From an uncultured Lachnospiraceae bacterium (lineage in GTDB: Bacteria; Bacillota; Clostridia; Lachnospirales; Lachnospiraceae), in contig CASGVX010000129.1 in the NCBI GenBank assembly GCA_949346185.1, positions 1-6,293 of the forward strand: DNA of 6,293 bases, given 5' to 3'. The position numbers and the translations under genes were made by a program. This document shows, piece after piece, positions 1-6,293 of the stretch. Within the stretch, counting starts at the first letter, position 1. Each line of letters begins with the position of its first letter. The notes beneath the pieces are model-generated. The model searched no databases. It was not told the origin of the DNA and saw only the letters and a list, made by a program, of their open reading frames with translations.

Positions 1-18
1 AAAGGAGTGGAGGATACA
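1..18 (+). promoter_or_regulatory. Ribosome binding site of hom
   Basis: A purine-rich run contains GGAGG at 9-13, five bases before the ATG at 19, and a second AGGAG at 3-7. This placement decides the start. The in-frame GTG at 7 lies inside the Shine-Dalgarno sequence and has no usable site of its own upstream. The window begins here, so the promoter and any leader control of the operon cannot be seen. Confidence 0.8.
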
Positions 19-1230
19 ATGATTAACGTAGGGATTTTAGGATATGGAACGGTGGGTTCCGGGGTTTTTGATATCCTTCGGGGGAATGAGAAGCTGATTG
101 CAGAGAGGGCCGGAGAAGAGATATCAGTAAAGCATGTACTGGATTTGAGAGATTTTCCGGGAAATCCGGTGGAGTCTGTGCTGACCCATGATTTTAAAGA
201 TATTGAGACAGATGGAGAGGTACAGATTGTGGTGGAAACCATGGGAGGGCTTCATCCGGCGTATGAGTTTGTAAAGGCATGCCTGGAGCAAGGAAAGAGC
301 GTATGCACCTCCAACAAGGCTCTGGTGGCTGACTTTGGGCCGGAACTGATTCAGATTGCCAAGGACAGGAATGCCAGTTTTCTCTTTGAAGCCAGCGTAG
401 GCGGCGGCATTCCCATTATTCGTCCGCTGCAGAGTTCTCTGTCCCCGGATGACATATTGGAGATTTCGGGCATCTTGAATGGAACCACCAATTATATTCT
501 CACGGAAATGAGAGAGAAGGGGGCTGATTTCGATTCCGTACTGAAGGATGCCCAAGCGCTGGGGTATGCGGAGGCAGACCCCACGGCGGATGTGGAGGGG
601 CATGATGCCTGTCGGAAGATTGCCATCCTGACTTCCCTTGCCTATGGAAAGAATGTGGATTTTCATGAGATTTATACTGAGGGAATCACCAAGATTACGG
701 ATCGGGATATTGCCTATGCTGATAAAATGGGCGGAAAGGTGAAAATCTGCGGTTCCAGCAAAAAGGTGGGAGAGCGGGTAAGCGCCATGGTGGCACCGGT
801 GATAATTTATCCAGACAATCCGCTGTATAGCGTGGACGGCGTGTTTAATGCCATTCTGGTTAAGGGAAATATGGTGGGAGACGTGATGTTTTACGGGCAG
901 GGGGCTGGAAAACTGGCCACTGCCAGCGCAGTGGTGTCCGATGTGATGGAGGCTGGGAAGAATATTGGCACGGGGGTGCCGGTACAGTGGACAGCGGAAA
1001 GATTGTCTCTGGTTCCATTGAAAGAGAGCAAGAGTCGGTTCTTTGTCAGAATGGCGGGGACGAAGGACGAGAATGAGGGCAAGGTGCAGGATGCTTTCGG
1101 AGAAGTGGAGGCAGTGGATGCGGGGTTTTCTGATGAATATGCCTTTGTCACGGGAGAGATGTCGGAGGCTGCTTATGAGGAAGCGGTTCAGGCAGTGGGA
1201 GCGGTTATCAATAAGATTCGCATTTCCTGA
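19..1230 (+). CDS. hom: Homoserine dehydrogenase
   Basis: NAD(P)-dependent cytosolic enzyme that reduces aspartate-4-semialdehyde to homoserine, the branch-point step towards threonine and methionine. The 403-residue product has an N-terminal Rossmann domain with GYGTVG at 8-13 and VVETMGG at 71-77, and the conserved TSNKAL around Lys100. The catalytic domain shows NGTTNYIL at 154-161. The family signature spans 178-200, from the A of AQALGY to the K of DACRK; by spacing to the yeast enzyme, Glu185, Asp196 and Lys200 match its Glu208, Asp219 and Lys223. The C-terminal part, about 340-403, is a short, divergent ACT-like regulatory domain. The ATG at 19 is preferred over an in-frame GTG at 7 because GGAGG lies five bases before it. 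It is the first gene of a likely hom-apgM-lysC operon. At 403 residues it is about 30 shorter than the B. subtilis enzyme, mostly through the reduced C-terminus. Identification is secure; cofactor preference and feedback effector are not readable. Confidence 0.97.
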   Translation: MINVGILGYGTVGSGVFDILRGNEKLIAERAGEEISVKHVLDLRDFPGNPVESVLTHDFKDIETDGEVQIVVETMGGLHPAYEFVKACLEQGKSVCTSNKALVADFGPELIQIAKDRNASFLFEASVGGGIPIIRPLQSSLSPDDILEISGILNGTTNYILTEMREKGADFDSVLKDAQALGYAEADPTADVEGHDACRKIAILTSLAYGKNVDFHEIYTEGITKITDRDIAYADKMGGKVKICGSSKKVGERVSAMVAPVIIYPDNPLYSVDGVFNAILVKGNMVGDVMFYGQGAGKLATASAVVSDVMEAGKNIGTGVPVQWTAERLSLVPLKESKSRFFVRMAGTKDENEGKVQDAFGEVEAVDAGFSDEYAFVTGEMSEAAYEEAVQAVGAVINKIRIS

Positions 1231-1343
1231 TAAGGGGCTTCTATATCAAGCCGCATGGAAGTGGATTTATCCCATGAGGAGATGGATGGCTGTGAACAGT
1301 AATCATCAGAATAGCAATAGAACAGCAGAAATGAGGTATCGAC
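1231..1343 (+). other. Non-coding gap between hom and the apgM-type gene
   Basis: These 113 bases contain no supportable gene. A 5-bp hairpin lies just after the hom stop: GGCTT at 1236-1240 pairs with AAGCC at 1248-1252 around a 7-base loop. It has no T-run behind it, so it is not an intrinsic terminator. It could protect the 3' end of a processed message, or mean nothing. The second half is A-rich and ends in a weak ribosome site (TGAGG, 1332-1336) seven bases before the ATG at 1344. No convincing promoter was seen, so cotranscription with hom is the simplest reading. Confidence 0.5.
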
Positions 1344-2549
1344 ATGAAATATCTAGTGGTATTAGGTGATGGGATGGCAGACGAGCCAATCCGGGAGATT
1401 GGCGGAAGGACCCCGCTGATGCAGGCGGAGACGCCAGCGATGGACGCTCTGGCTCGCAAATCGGAGGTGGGGCTTGCCCATACCATTCCCCAAGGGATGA
1501 AGCCGGGGAGCGACACGGCAAATCTGGCAGTGCTGGGATACGATCCTGAGAAATATTACACGGGACGTTCCCCGCTGGAGGCGTTGAGCATTGGCGTACC
1601 TATGAGGGATACGGATATTGCCATCCGCTGCAATATCGTTACGGTGTCCGAGGATGGATTGCCCTATGAGGAAAAGACCATTATTGATCACAGCGCCGGG
1701 GAGATTTCTACTCGGGATGCCGCTGTCCTGATGGAGGCGATTCAGCGGGAGATGAATAGCGACGTATACCAATATTATGTGGGAACCAGTTATCGCCACC
1801 TCACTATCTGGGATGGGGGGGAAGTGGTAGAACTGACGCCGCCCCATGATGTGCTGGGGCAGAAAATCGGCCAGTATTTGCCGGAGGATGACAAACTTCG
1901 GGAGATGATGCAGAGGAGTTACGATATCCTGAATAACCATCCGCTGAACGTGGAGCGGGAGAAGCAGGGGCTGAATAAGGCTAATTCCCTGTGGTTCTGG
2001 GGAGCCGGCACTAGGCCAGCCTTAGATTCCTTTGAGGGGAAATATGGCAAAAAGGGTGCCATGATTTCTGCGGTGGACTTGCTGAAGGGAATTGCCGTGG
2101 GAGCAAAGATGCACAATATTGAAGTGGAGGGAGCGGACGGCACTCTGGAGACCAACTGGGAGGGAAAGGCAAATGCCGCTGCCAAGGCACTCTTGGAGGA
2201 TGGTTTTGATTTCGTTTATATCCATATGGAGGCACCGGATGAGATGGGACATCAGGGAAGTCTGGATAGAAAGATCAAGGCCATTGAATATCTGGATAGA
2301 AGGGTGCTTGGGCCTTTGGTGGAACGCCTAAATCAGTCAGGGGAAGACTACCGCCTCCTGCTGATGCCGGATCACCCTACGCCTATTGCCTGTCGAACCC
2401 ACACATCGGATGCTGTGCCCTATCTTCTCTATGACAGCAGGAAGGAAGCGGAATTTTCCGGCCGGTACAATGAGGAAGATGCGAGAAAAAGCGGCATTGT
2501 GGTAGAACGGGGCTATACACTGATGAGTAAACTATTAGAGAGAGCATAA
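1344..2549 (+). CDS. ApgM-type phosphoglycerate mutase family protein, probable homoserine kinase
   Basis: Member of the archaeal-type, cofactor-independent phosphoglycerate mutase group (COG3635) of the alkaline phosphatase superfamily, with a typical length of 401 residues. The metal and catalytic residues are in place: Asp9 in LGDGMAD, the candidate nucleophile Ser56 in KPGSDTANLAVLGYDP, Asp299 and His303 in APDEMGH, Asp343 and His344 in MPDHPTP, and His353 in RTHTSD. An inserted cap domain lies between the two metal-binding halves. Annotation databases carry a subfamily of this group as a proposed homoserine kinase (TIGR02535) in organisms lacking the GHMP-type ThrB. Its position between hom and lysC strongly favours ATP-dependent phosphorylation of homoserine over glycolytic mutase activity, but the sequence alone does not exclude the latter. 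The stop codon is 13 bases before lysC, indicating a shared message. The ribosome site is weak (TGAGG, seven bases from the start). Family assignment is near certain; the kinase role is inferred from context. Confidence 0.9.
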   Translation: MKYLVVLGDGMADEPIREIGGRTPLMQAETPAMDALARKSEVGLAHTIPQGMKPGSDTANLAVLGYDPEKYYTGRSPLEALSIGVPMRDTDIAIRCNIVTVSEDGLPYEEKTIIDHSAGEISTRDAAVLMEAIQREMNSDVYQYYVGTSYRHLTIWDGGEVVELTPPHDVLGQKIGQYLPEDDKLREMMQRSYDILNNHPLNVEREKQGLNKANSLWFWGAGTRPALDSFEGKYGKKGAMISAVDLLKGIAVGAKMHNIEVEGADGTLETNWEGKANAAAKALLEDGFDFVYIHMEAPDEMGHQGSLDRKIKAIEYLDRRVLGPLVERLNQSGEDYRLLLMPDHPTPIACRTHTSDAVPYLLYDSRKEAEFSGRYNEEDARKSGIVVERGYTLMSKLLERA

Positions 2550-2562
2550 ATGGAGGAAAAAC

Positions 2563-3774
2563 ATGTTAGTTGTAAAGAAATTTGGCGGTACTTCCGTTGC
2601 CAATAAGGAGCGCATCTTCAATGTGGCGAAGCGCTGCGTAGAGGATTATAGAAATGGAAACCAAGTGGTGGTGGTGCTTTCTGCTATGGGAAAACAGACA
2701 GATGTATTGCTGGATATGGCAAGGGATATCAACCCGAAGGCATCCAAGCGAGAATTGGATATGCTCCTGACCACTGGCGAGCAGACTTCCGTGGCTCTGA
2801 TGGCTATGGCGCTGGATTCTCTTGGTGTTCCCGCAGTTTCCCTGAATGCCTTTCAAGTGGTGATGCATACCACTTCTGATAACGGCAATGCCAGGCTGAA
2901 AAAGATTGATGCCAAGAGGATCAAGTTTGAACTGGATAACCGTCGCATTGTGGTAATCACAGGATTCCAGGGAGTGAACAGGTATGGCGATTACACCACG
3001 CTGGGACGGGGTGGGTCCGATACTACGGCAGTTGCGCTGGCAGCGGCTCTCCATGCGGATTCCTGTGAGATATTTACCGATGTGGACGGCGTATTTACTG
3101 CTGACCCTAGGATTGTGCCACGGGCGCGGAAATTGGATGTGATTTCCTATGATGAGATGCTGGAGCTGGCCAGTCTGGGCGCAGGGGTGCTCCACAACCG
3201 TTCTGTGGAGATGGCAAAGAAATATGGCGTGCAGCTAGTGGTGCGCTCCAGTCTAAATACTAGCGAGGGAACCGTAGTAAAGGAGGAAAGTAATATGGAA
3301 AAAATGTTAGTCAGCGGCGTTGCGACAGATAAGAATGTGGCGCAGTTTTCGGTGGAGGGATTGGAGAATAAGCCCGGCGTGGCATTTAAGTTATTCCATC
3401 ATCTGGCAAATCACAATGTGAATGTGGATATGATTTTGCAGTCTGTGGAGCATGGAGGAACGCAGGATATTAGCTTTACCGTGACGAGGGAGATGGCTGA
3501 CGAGGCGCTGGATGTGCTGGAGCGCCATGGAAAGACCAGCTTGAAATGTGAGAAGATTGCCGTGGCAAAGGATGTGGCCAAGGTTTCTGTGGTAGGTGCC
3601 GGCATGGTATCCAATCCAGGGGTTGCTGCCAAGATGTTCGAGGCGCTCTATGATGCGGGCATCAATATCCGTCAGATTTCCACATCTGAGATTCGGGTGT
3701 CTGTGCTGATTGATGAGAAATACGCAGACCCGGCAGCCCAGGCAGTACATGACGCTTTTTCTTTAGAAGACTAA
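2563..3774 (+). CDS. lysC: Aspartokinase (aspartate kinase), alpha subunit
   Basis: Phosphorylates L-aspartate with ATP to give 4-aspartyl phosphate, the first step to lysine, threonine and methionine. The 403 residues split into an amino-acid-kinase domain (about 1-235) and two tandem ACT domains (about 260-330 and 337-400). Visible kinase motifs are KFGGTSV at 6-12, TTGEQTS at 70-76, the glycine-rich LGRGGSDTTA at 147-156 and FTDVDGVFTADPR at 171-183. ACT1 carries PGVAFKLF and NVDMILQS; ACT2 carries NPGVAAKMFEAL and NIRQISTSEI. This is the monofunctional layout of Bacillus and Corynebacterium enzymes, with no fused homoserine dehydrogenase. The start is fixed by GGAGG at 2552-2556, six bases before the ATG. 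With only 13 bases after the preceding stop there is no room for a lysine riboswitch here. The gene contains an internal start at 3295 (separate entry). The two ACT domains predict feedback inhibition by lysine, threonine or both; which one cannot be read. Confidence 0.97.
   Translation: MLVVKKFGGTSVANKERIFNVAKRCVEDYRNGNQVVVVLSAMGKQTDVLLDMARDINPKASKRELDMLLTTGEQTSVALMAMALDSLGVPAVSLNAFQVVMHTTSDNGNARLKKIDAKRIKFELDNRRIVVITGFQGVNRYGDYTTLGRGGSDTTAVALAAALHADSCEIFTDVDGVFTADPRIVPRARKLDVISYDEMLELASLGAGVLHNRSVEMAKKYGVQLVVRSSLNTSEGTVVKEESNMEKMLVSGVATDKNVAQFSVEGLENKPGVAFKLFHHLANHNVNVDMILQSVEHGGTQDISFTVTREMADEALDVLERHGKTSLKCEKIAVAKDVAKVSVVGAGMVSNPGVAAKMFEALYDAGINIRQISTSEIRVSVLIDEKYADPAAQAVHDAFSLED
3279..3286 (+). 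promoter_or_regulatory. Internal Shine-Dalgarno sequence within lysC
   Basis: AAAGGAGG is a full-strength match to the anti-Shine-Dalgarno end of 16S rRNA. It lies eight bases before an in-frame ATG at 3295, at the junction of the kinase and ACT regions. It is at least as strong as the site of any annotated gene start in this window. The codons it occupies encode Val-Lys-Glu-Glu in a linker, where little constraint on the protein would demand this exact string. Confidence 0.75.
3295..3774 (+). CDS. lysC: Aspartokinase regulatory beta subunit from an internal in-frame start
   Basis: A second translation product is predicted from the ATG that encodes Met245 of the full protein. It would be 159 residues long and consist only of the two ACT domains. 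In Bacillus subtilis aspartokinase II and Corynebacterium aspartokinase, the same gene is known to yield a full-length alpha and an internally started beta subunit that assemble as alpha2-beta2, with effector bound at the ACT interface. Here the start falls at almost the same place as in B. subtilis (about residue 246) and has a near-perfect Shine-Dalgarno eight bases upstream. A second ATG at 3304 (Met248) lies 17 bases after that site and is less likely. Role inferred: effector binding and assembly, without catalysis. The start signal is direct sequence evidence; actual production of the subunit is inference from family precedent. Confidence 0.75.
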   Translation: MEKMLVSGVATDKNVAQFSVEGLENKPGVAFKLFHHLANHNVNVDMILQSVEHGGTQDISFTVTREMADEALDVLERHGKTSLKCEKIAVAKDVAKVSVVGAGMVSNPGVAAKMFEALYDAGINIRQISTSEIRVSVLIDEKYADPAAQAVHDAFSLED

Positions 3775-3848
3775 CGTAAAGTTATTTAGTATCTGCTGTA
3801 CTAGTATCAGGGGGATGTGTAAATATCTATCGGACAATGAATATCCGA

Positions 3849-3872
3849 AGGATGTTTTGCATCCTCTTTTTC
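3849..3872 (+). terminator. Likely Rho-independent terminator of the hom-lysC operon
   Basis: AGGATG at 3849-3854 pairs with CATCCT at 3860-3865 around a 5-base TTTTG loop. It is followed at once by CTTTTTCT. The stem is short (6 bp) but sits 74 bases after the lysC stop, and the T-run is in the right place. It separates the threonine-branch genes from tex. Some read-through is likely given the modest stem. Confidence 0.65.
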
Positions 3873-3897
3873 TAAAATCGGAGGAATCGACTCGGGA

Positions 3898-3914
3898 TTT
3901 GTGCCAGGTACAAA
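3898..3914 (+). repeat. Small inverted repeat upstream of tex
   Basis: TTTGTGC and GTACAAA can pair over 7 bp, with one G-U pair, around a 3-base CAG loop. The repeat lies 40 bases before the tex start. It has no T-run, so it is not a terminator. It could be an operator half-site pair or a 5' leader hairpin, or chance. No clear -35/-10 promoter pair could be found next to it. The rest of 3775-3953 holds only the terminator and a weak TCGGA/TCCGA repeat (3830-3834 and 3844-3848). Confidence 0.3.
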
Positions 3915-3953
3915 CGTGATATGCGCAAAATCTGTGCAAGAATGGAGAATAAA

Positions 3954-6257
3954 ATGAATATTGAGAAGAAAATTGCAGAAGAATTATCTATACAACTGTG
4001 GCAGGTGGAGGCCACTGTGAAGTTGATCGACGAGGGGAATACGATTCCCTTTATCGCACGGTATCGTAAGGAGGCCCACGGCTCTCTGAATGATGAGCAG
4101 CTTCGAGATTTAAGCGAGCGCCTCACCTATCTGAGAAATCTTGAAGAAAAGAAAGAGCAGGTGCTGACCAGCATCGAGGAACAGGGAAAGCTTACAGAGG
4201 AACTGAAAGAAAAGATTCTTGCGGCGGAGACCCAGGTAGTGGTGGACGATTTGTATCGCCCATATCGTCCCAAGAGGAGAACCAGAGCCACGGTAGCGAA
4301 GGAGAAGGGGCTGGAAGGCCTGTCTCTGCTGATTCTGGCACAAGATGCATCCGCAGATATAGAAAAGGAGGCGGAGGCATACATCTCGGAGGAAAAGGAA
4401 GTGCCCACTTTGGAGGATGCCTTGGCGGGAGCGAAGGACATTATCGCCGAGGAGATTTCTGATAATGCGGAACACCGTATGTATATCCGCAAGATTACTT
4501 TTGAGGAGGGAAAAATTATTTCCACGGCTAAGGATGAGAAGGCTCAGTCCGTGTACGAGATGTACTATGACTTCCAGGAGGAAATCAGCAAGGTGGTAGG
4601 ACATCGGGTGCTTGCCCTGAACCGAGGGGAGAAGGAAAAGTATCTGGTGGTAAAGCTGGAGGCGCCGGAGGAGCGTATTCTCCAGTATCTGAGAACAAAG
4701 ACTGTCACGGGGGAGAACGCGAGGGCGGAGGAACTATTGACGGAGGTCATTGAGGATAGCTATAAGCGGCTGATTGCCCCAGCCATCGAGCGGGAAATCC
4801 GGAATGAATTGACGGAGAAGGCAGAGGACGGAGCCATCAAGGTATTTGGCAAGAATCTGGAGCAGCTTTTAATGCAGCCCCCCATTGCAGGAAAGAATGT
4901 TCTGGGCTGGGATCCGGCCTTCCGTACAGGATGTAAGCTGGCGGTGGTGGATGCTACTGGGAAGGTGCTGGATACTACGGTGGTATATCCCACGGCGCCC
5001 CAGAATAAAGTGGAGGAAACCAAGCGGGTGGTGAAGAAGCTAATCAGCAAGTATGATATCTCTCTGATTTCCGTGGGAAATGGTACGGCCTCTAGGGAAT
5101 CAGAACAGATTATCGCAGAGATGCTGAAAGAGATTTCTGCTCCGGTACAGTATATTATTGTGAATGAGGCGGGAGCCTCTGTCTACTCTGCCAGCAAGCT
5201 GGCTACGGAGGAGTTTCCGAACTTTGATGTGGGACAGAGGAGTGCGGCATCCATTGCCAGGAGGCTGCAGGATCCTCTGGCGGAGCTGGTGAAGATAGAT
5301 CCCCAGTCCATTGGCGTGGGACAGTATCAGCACGATATGAACCAGAAAAAATTATCCGAGACGCTTTCCGGCGTGGTAGAGGATTGCGTGAATAAGGTGG
5401 GGGTGGACTTGAATACGGCTTCTGCCTCCCTGCTGGAGCATATCTCTGGCATTTCCAAGGCCATTGCAAAGAATATCGTGGTATTTCGGGAGGAAAATGG
5501 ACAGTTTCAAGATAGGAAGGAACTGCTGAAAGTACCCAAATTGGGTCCTAAGGCTTTTGAGCAGTGTGCCGGATTTATGCGCATCGTGGGCGGAGACAAT
5601 CCCTTGGATGCCACCAGTGTCCATCCTGAGAGTTATGATGCTGCCAATGGCCTTCTGGAGAGGCTTGATATGACCATGGAGGAAGTGAAGAAAATCCAGA
5701 GCGAGATGGCCAAGCAGTCAGTGGCGAAAAAGCCGAAGAAGAAGGAGCAGAAGGGATTTCAGGTGAAGAATACCAGTACGGCCTTCGGCGCGGCTTTTGC
5801 GAAAGCCTTCGGCGAAGGGGCGGTGACTTTGGAGGAGAAGGAAGAGCAGCCGAAGGGCAGCAAGGGCATTATGAAGCGGGTGAAGAATAAGAAAGCCATG
5901 GCAGAGGAACTGGGCATTGGGGAGATTACCCTGACAGACATTATCAAGGAGCTGGAAAAGCCTGCCAGAGATCCTAGGGATGAGATGCCTGGGCCCATTC
6001 TTCGCACGGATGTGCTGGAGATGAAGGATTTGAAGGAGGGCATGATTCTCAAGGGAACGGTGAGGAATGTAATCGACTTTGGCGCATTCGTGGATATTGG
6101 CGTACATCAGGATGGGCTGGTTCATATCTCCCAGCTGTCGGATAAGAAGTTTGTGAAGCATCCCCTGGATGTGGTCAGCGTGGGGGACGTGGTAGATGTG
6201 AAGGTCATGGGAGTTGACTTGAAGAAGCAGAGGATACAGCTTACGATGAAATTGTAA
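3954..6257 (+). CDS. tex: Tex, S1-domain RNA-binding transcription accessory protein
   Basis: Homologue of Tex (YdcI in B. subtilis), a conserved cytosolic nucleic-acid-binding protein linked to transcription; its exact job remains unsettled. Product 767 residues. The helical N-terminal region includes IPFIARYRKE near 31-40 and VVDDLYRPYRPKRRTRA near 96-112. A YqgF/RNase H-like domain starts at 316 (LGWDPAFRTGCK), with GNGTASRE at 376-383 and NEAGASVYSAS at 404-414. Tandem helix-hairpin-helix motifs occupy about 486-545, and the S1 domain about 693-766 (GTVRNVIDFGAFVDIGVHQD, then GLVHIS). An extra lysine-rich segment of roughly 50-60 residues sits at about 587-649 between the HhH and S1 parts. 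The protein stops straight after S1, without the tail of the E. coli protein. The ATG at 3954 was chosen because GGAG at 3944-3947 is six bases upstream and the protein then begins MNIEKKIAEELS; in-frame ATGs at 3921 and 3942 have no ribosome site. It follows the operon terminator, so it probably has its own promoter, which I could not identify. Confidence 0.96.
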   Translation: MNIEKKIAEELSIQLWQVEATVKLIDEGNTIPFIARYRKEAHGSLNDEQLRDLSERLTYLRNLEEKKEQVLTSIEEQGKLTEELKEKILAAETQVVVDDLYRPYRPKRRTRATVAKEKGLEGLSLLILAQDASADIEKEAEAYISEEKEVPTLEDALAGAKDIIAEEISDNAEHRMYIRKITFEEGKIISTAKDEKAQSVYEMYYDFQEEISKVVGHRVLALNRGEKEKYLVVKLEAPEERILQYLRTKTVTGENARAEELLTEVIEDSYKRLIAPAIEREIRNELTEKAEDGAIKVFGKNLEQLLMQPPIAGKNVLGWDPAFRTGCKLAVVDATGKVLDTTVVYPTAPQNKVEETKRVVKKLISKYDISLISVGNGTASRESEQIIAEMLKEISAPVQYIIVNEAGASVYSASKLATEEFPNFDVGQRSAASIARRLQDPLAELVKIDPQSIGVGQYQHDMNQKKLSETLSGVVEDCVNKVGVDLNTASASLLEHISGISKAIAKNIVVFREENGQFQDRKELLKVPKLGPKAFEQCAGFMRIVGGDNPLDATSVHPESYDAANGLLERLDMTMEEVKKIQSEMAKQSVAKKPKKKEQKGFQVKNTSTAFGAAFAKAFGEGAVTLEEKEEQPKGSKGIMKRVKNKKAMAEELGIGEITLTDIIKELEKPARDPRDEMPGPILRTDVLEMKDLKEGMILKGTVRNVIDFGAFVDIGVHQDGLVHISQLSDKKFVKHPLDVVSVGDVVDVKVMGVDLKKQRIQLTMKL
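5781..5818 (+). repeat. In-phase 10-base direct repeat and hairpin within the Tex linker
   Basis: GCCTTCGGCG occurs at 5781-5790 and again at 5805-5814, 24 bases apart and in the same reading frame. It encodes the repeated Ala-Phe-Gly in AFGAAFAKAFGEG. The second copy also forms a short hairpin, CCTTC (5806-5810) with GAAGG (5814-5818). This suggests the extra linker segment may have grown in part by local duplication. Confidence 0.45.
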
Positions 6258-6293
6258 GCGGAGTTTGGCATGTCTGAACGATGGAAATAGATA

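Noticed and set aside
124..666. Long minus-strand frame opposite hom (and similar ones opposite lysC, at 2566-3195, and tex)
   Set aside because: Antisense shadows of strongly conserved + strand enzymes; their sequences show no domain I recognise and no ribosome site was evident.
1255..1302. 15-codon frame (MEVDLSHEEMDGCEQ) in the hom-apgM gap
   Set aside because: No ribosome site at a workable distance and no recognisable product; too short to support from sequence alone.
1043..1369. 108-codon + strand frame running from within hom into the apgM-type gene
   Set aside because: Its arginine- and tryptophan-rich composition is what a shifted reading of hom would give. It has no own start signal and crosses two well-supported genes.
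2550..2562. Lysine riboswitch or other leader ahead of lysC
   Set aside because: Only 13 bases separate lysC from the preceding stop, and they hold just the ribosome binding site.
3873..3878. TAAAAT as a possible -10 box for tex
   Set aside because: No -35-like hexamer occurs 16-18 bases upstream; that position is occupied by the terminator stem.
3901..3957. Small GTG-initiated frame of 18 codons whose TGA overlaps the tex ATG (ATGA), with GGAGG at 3880-3884 upstream
   Set aside because: The Shine-Dalgarno is 16 bases from the GTG, too far for efficient initiation. The frame starts inside the inverted repeat, and tex has its own well-spaced GGAG. Probably chance.
6035..6044. GGAGG followed by an in-frame ATG near the S1 domain of tex, resembling the lysC internal start
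   Set aside because: Only two bases separate GGAGG from the ATG, too close for initiation. The string is explained by the conserved Lys-Glu-Gly-Met codons before the S1 domain.
6270..6290. ATG at 6270 and ATG at 6281 after tex as the start of a further gene
   Set aside because: The first frame ends after six codons. The second has no ribosome site and only four codons before the window ends.

Overview
This is an ordinary chromosomal segment holding four tightly packed genes, all on the + strand. Three enzymes of the aspartate-to-threonine branch (homoserine dehydrogenase, a phosphoglycerate-mutase-like protein that probably acts as homoserine kinase, and aspartokinase) are followed by the RNA-binding protein Tex. 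Strong AGGAGG-type ribosome binding sites, the protein sequences, the moderate GC content and an alkaline-phosphatase-superfamily protein in place of ThrB all point to a Firmicute of class Clostridia. Lachnospiraceae is my best guess; this is inference without a database search.

Layout: 1-18 is the ribosome binding site of hom; 19-1230 is hom; 1231-1343 is a 113-base gap with no gene; 1344-2549 is the apgM-type gene; a 13-base gap follows; 2563-3774 is lysC, with a second in-frame translation start inside it at 3295; 3775-3953 is a non-coding stretch with a likely intrinsic terminator at 3849-3872 and a small hairpin at 3898-3914; 3954-6257 is tex; 6258-6293 is a short tail with no gene start I can support.

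The first three genes probably form one transcription unit. Aspartokinase makes aspartyl phosphate. Aspartate-semialdehyde dehydrogenase, which is not in this window, makes the semialdehyde. Homoserine dehydrogenase reduces that to homoserine, and the apgM-type protein is then well placed to phosphorylate homoserine for threonine synthase (also absent here). No lysine riboswitch, T-box or other leader is visible inside the window, so any leader control must lie upstream of position 1. Tex is separated from the operon by the terminator and is functionally unrelated.

I found no previously undescribed system. The observation most worth following up is the very strong internal Shine-Dalgarno and ATG in lysC. 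It predicts a separate 159-residue regulatory subunit, as known for Bacillus subtilis aspartokinase II. Next come the probable homoserine kinase role of the phosphoglycerate-mutase-like protein and an extra lysine-rich segment in Tex between its helix-hairpin-helix and S1 domains.
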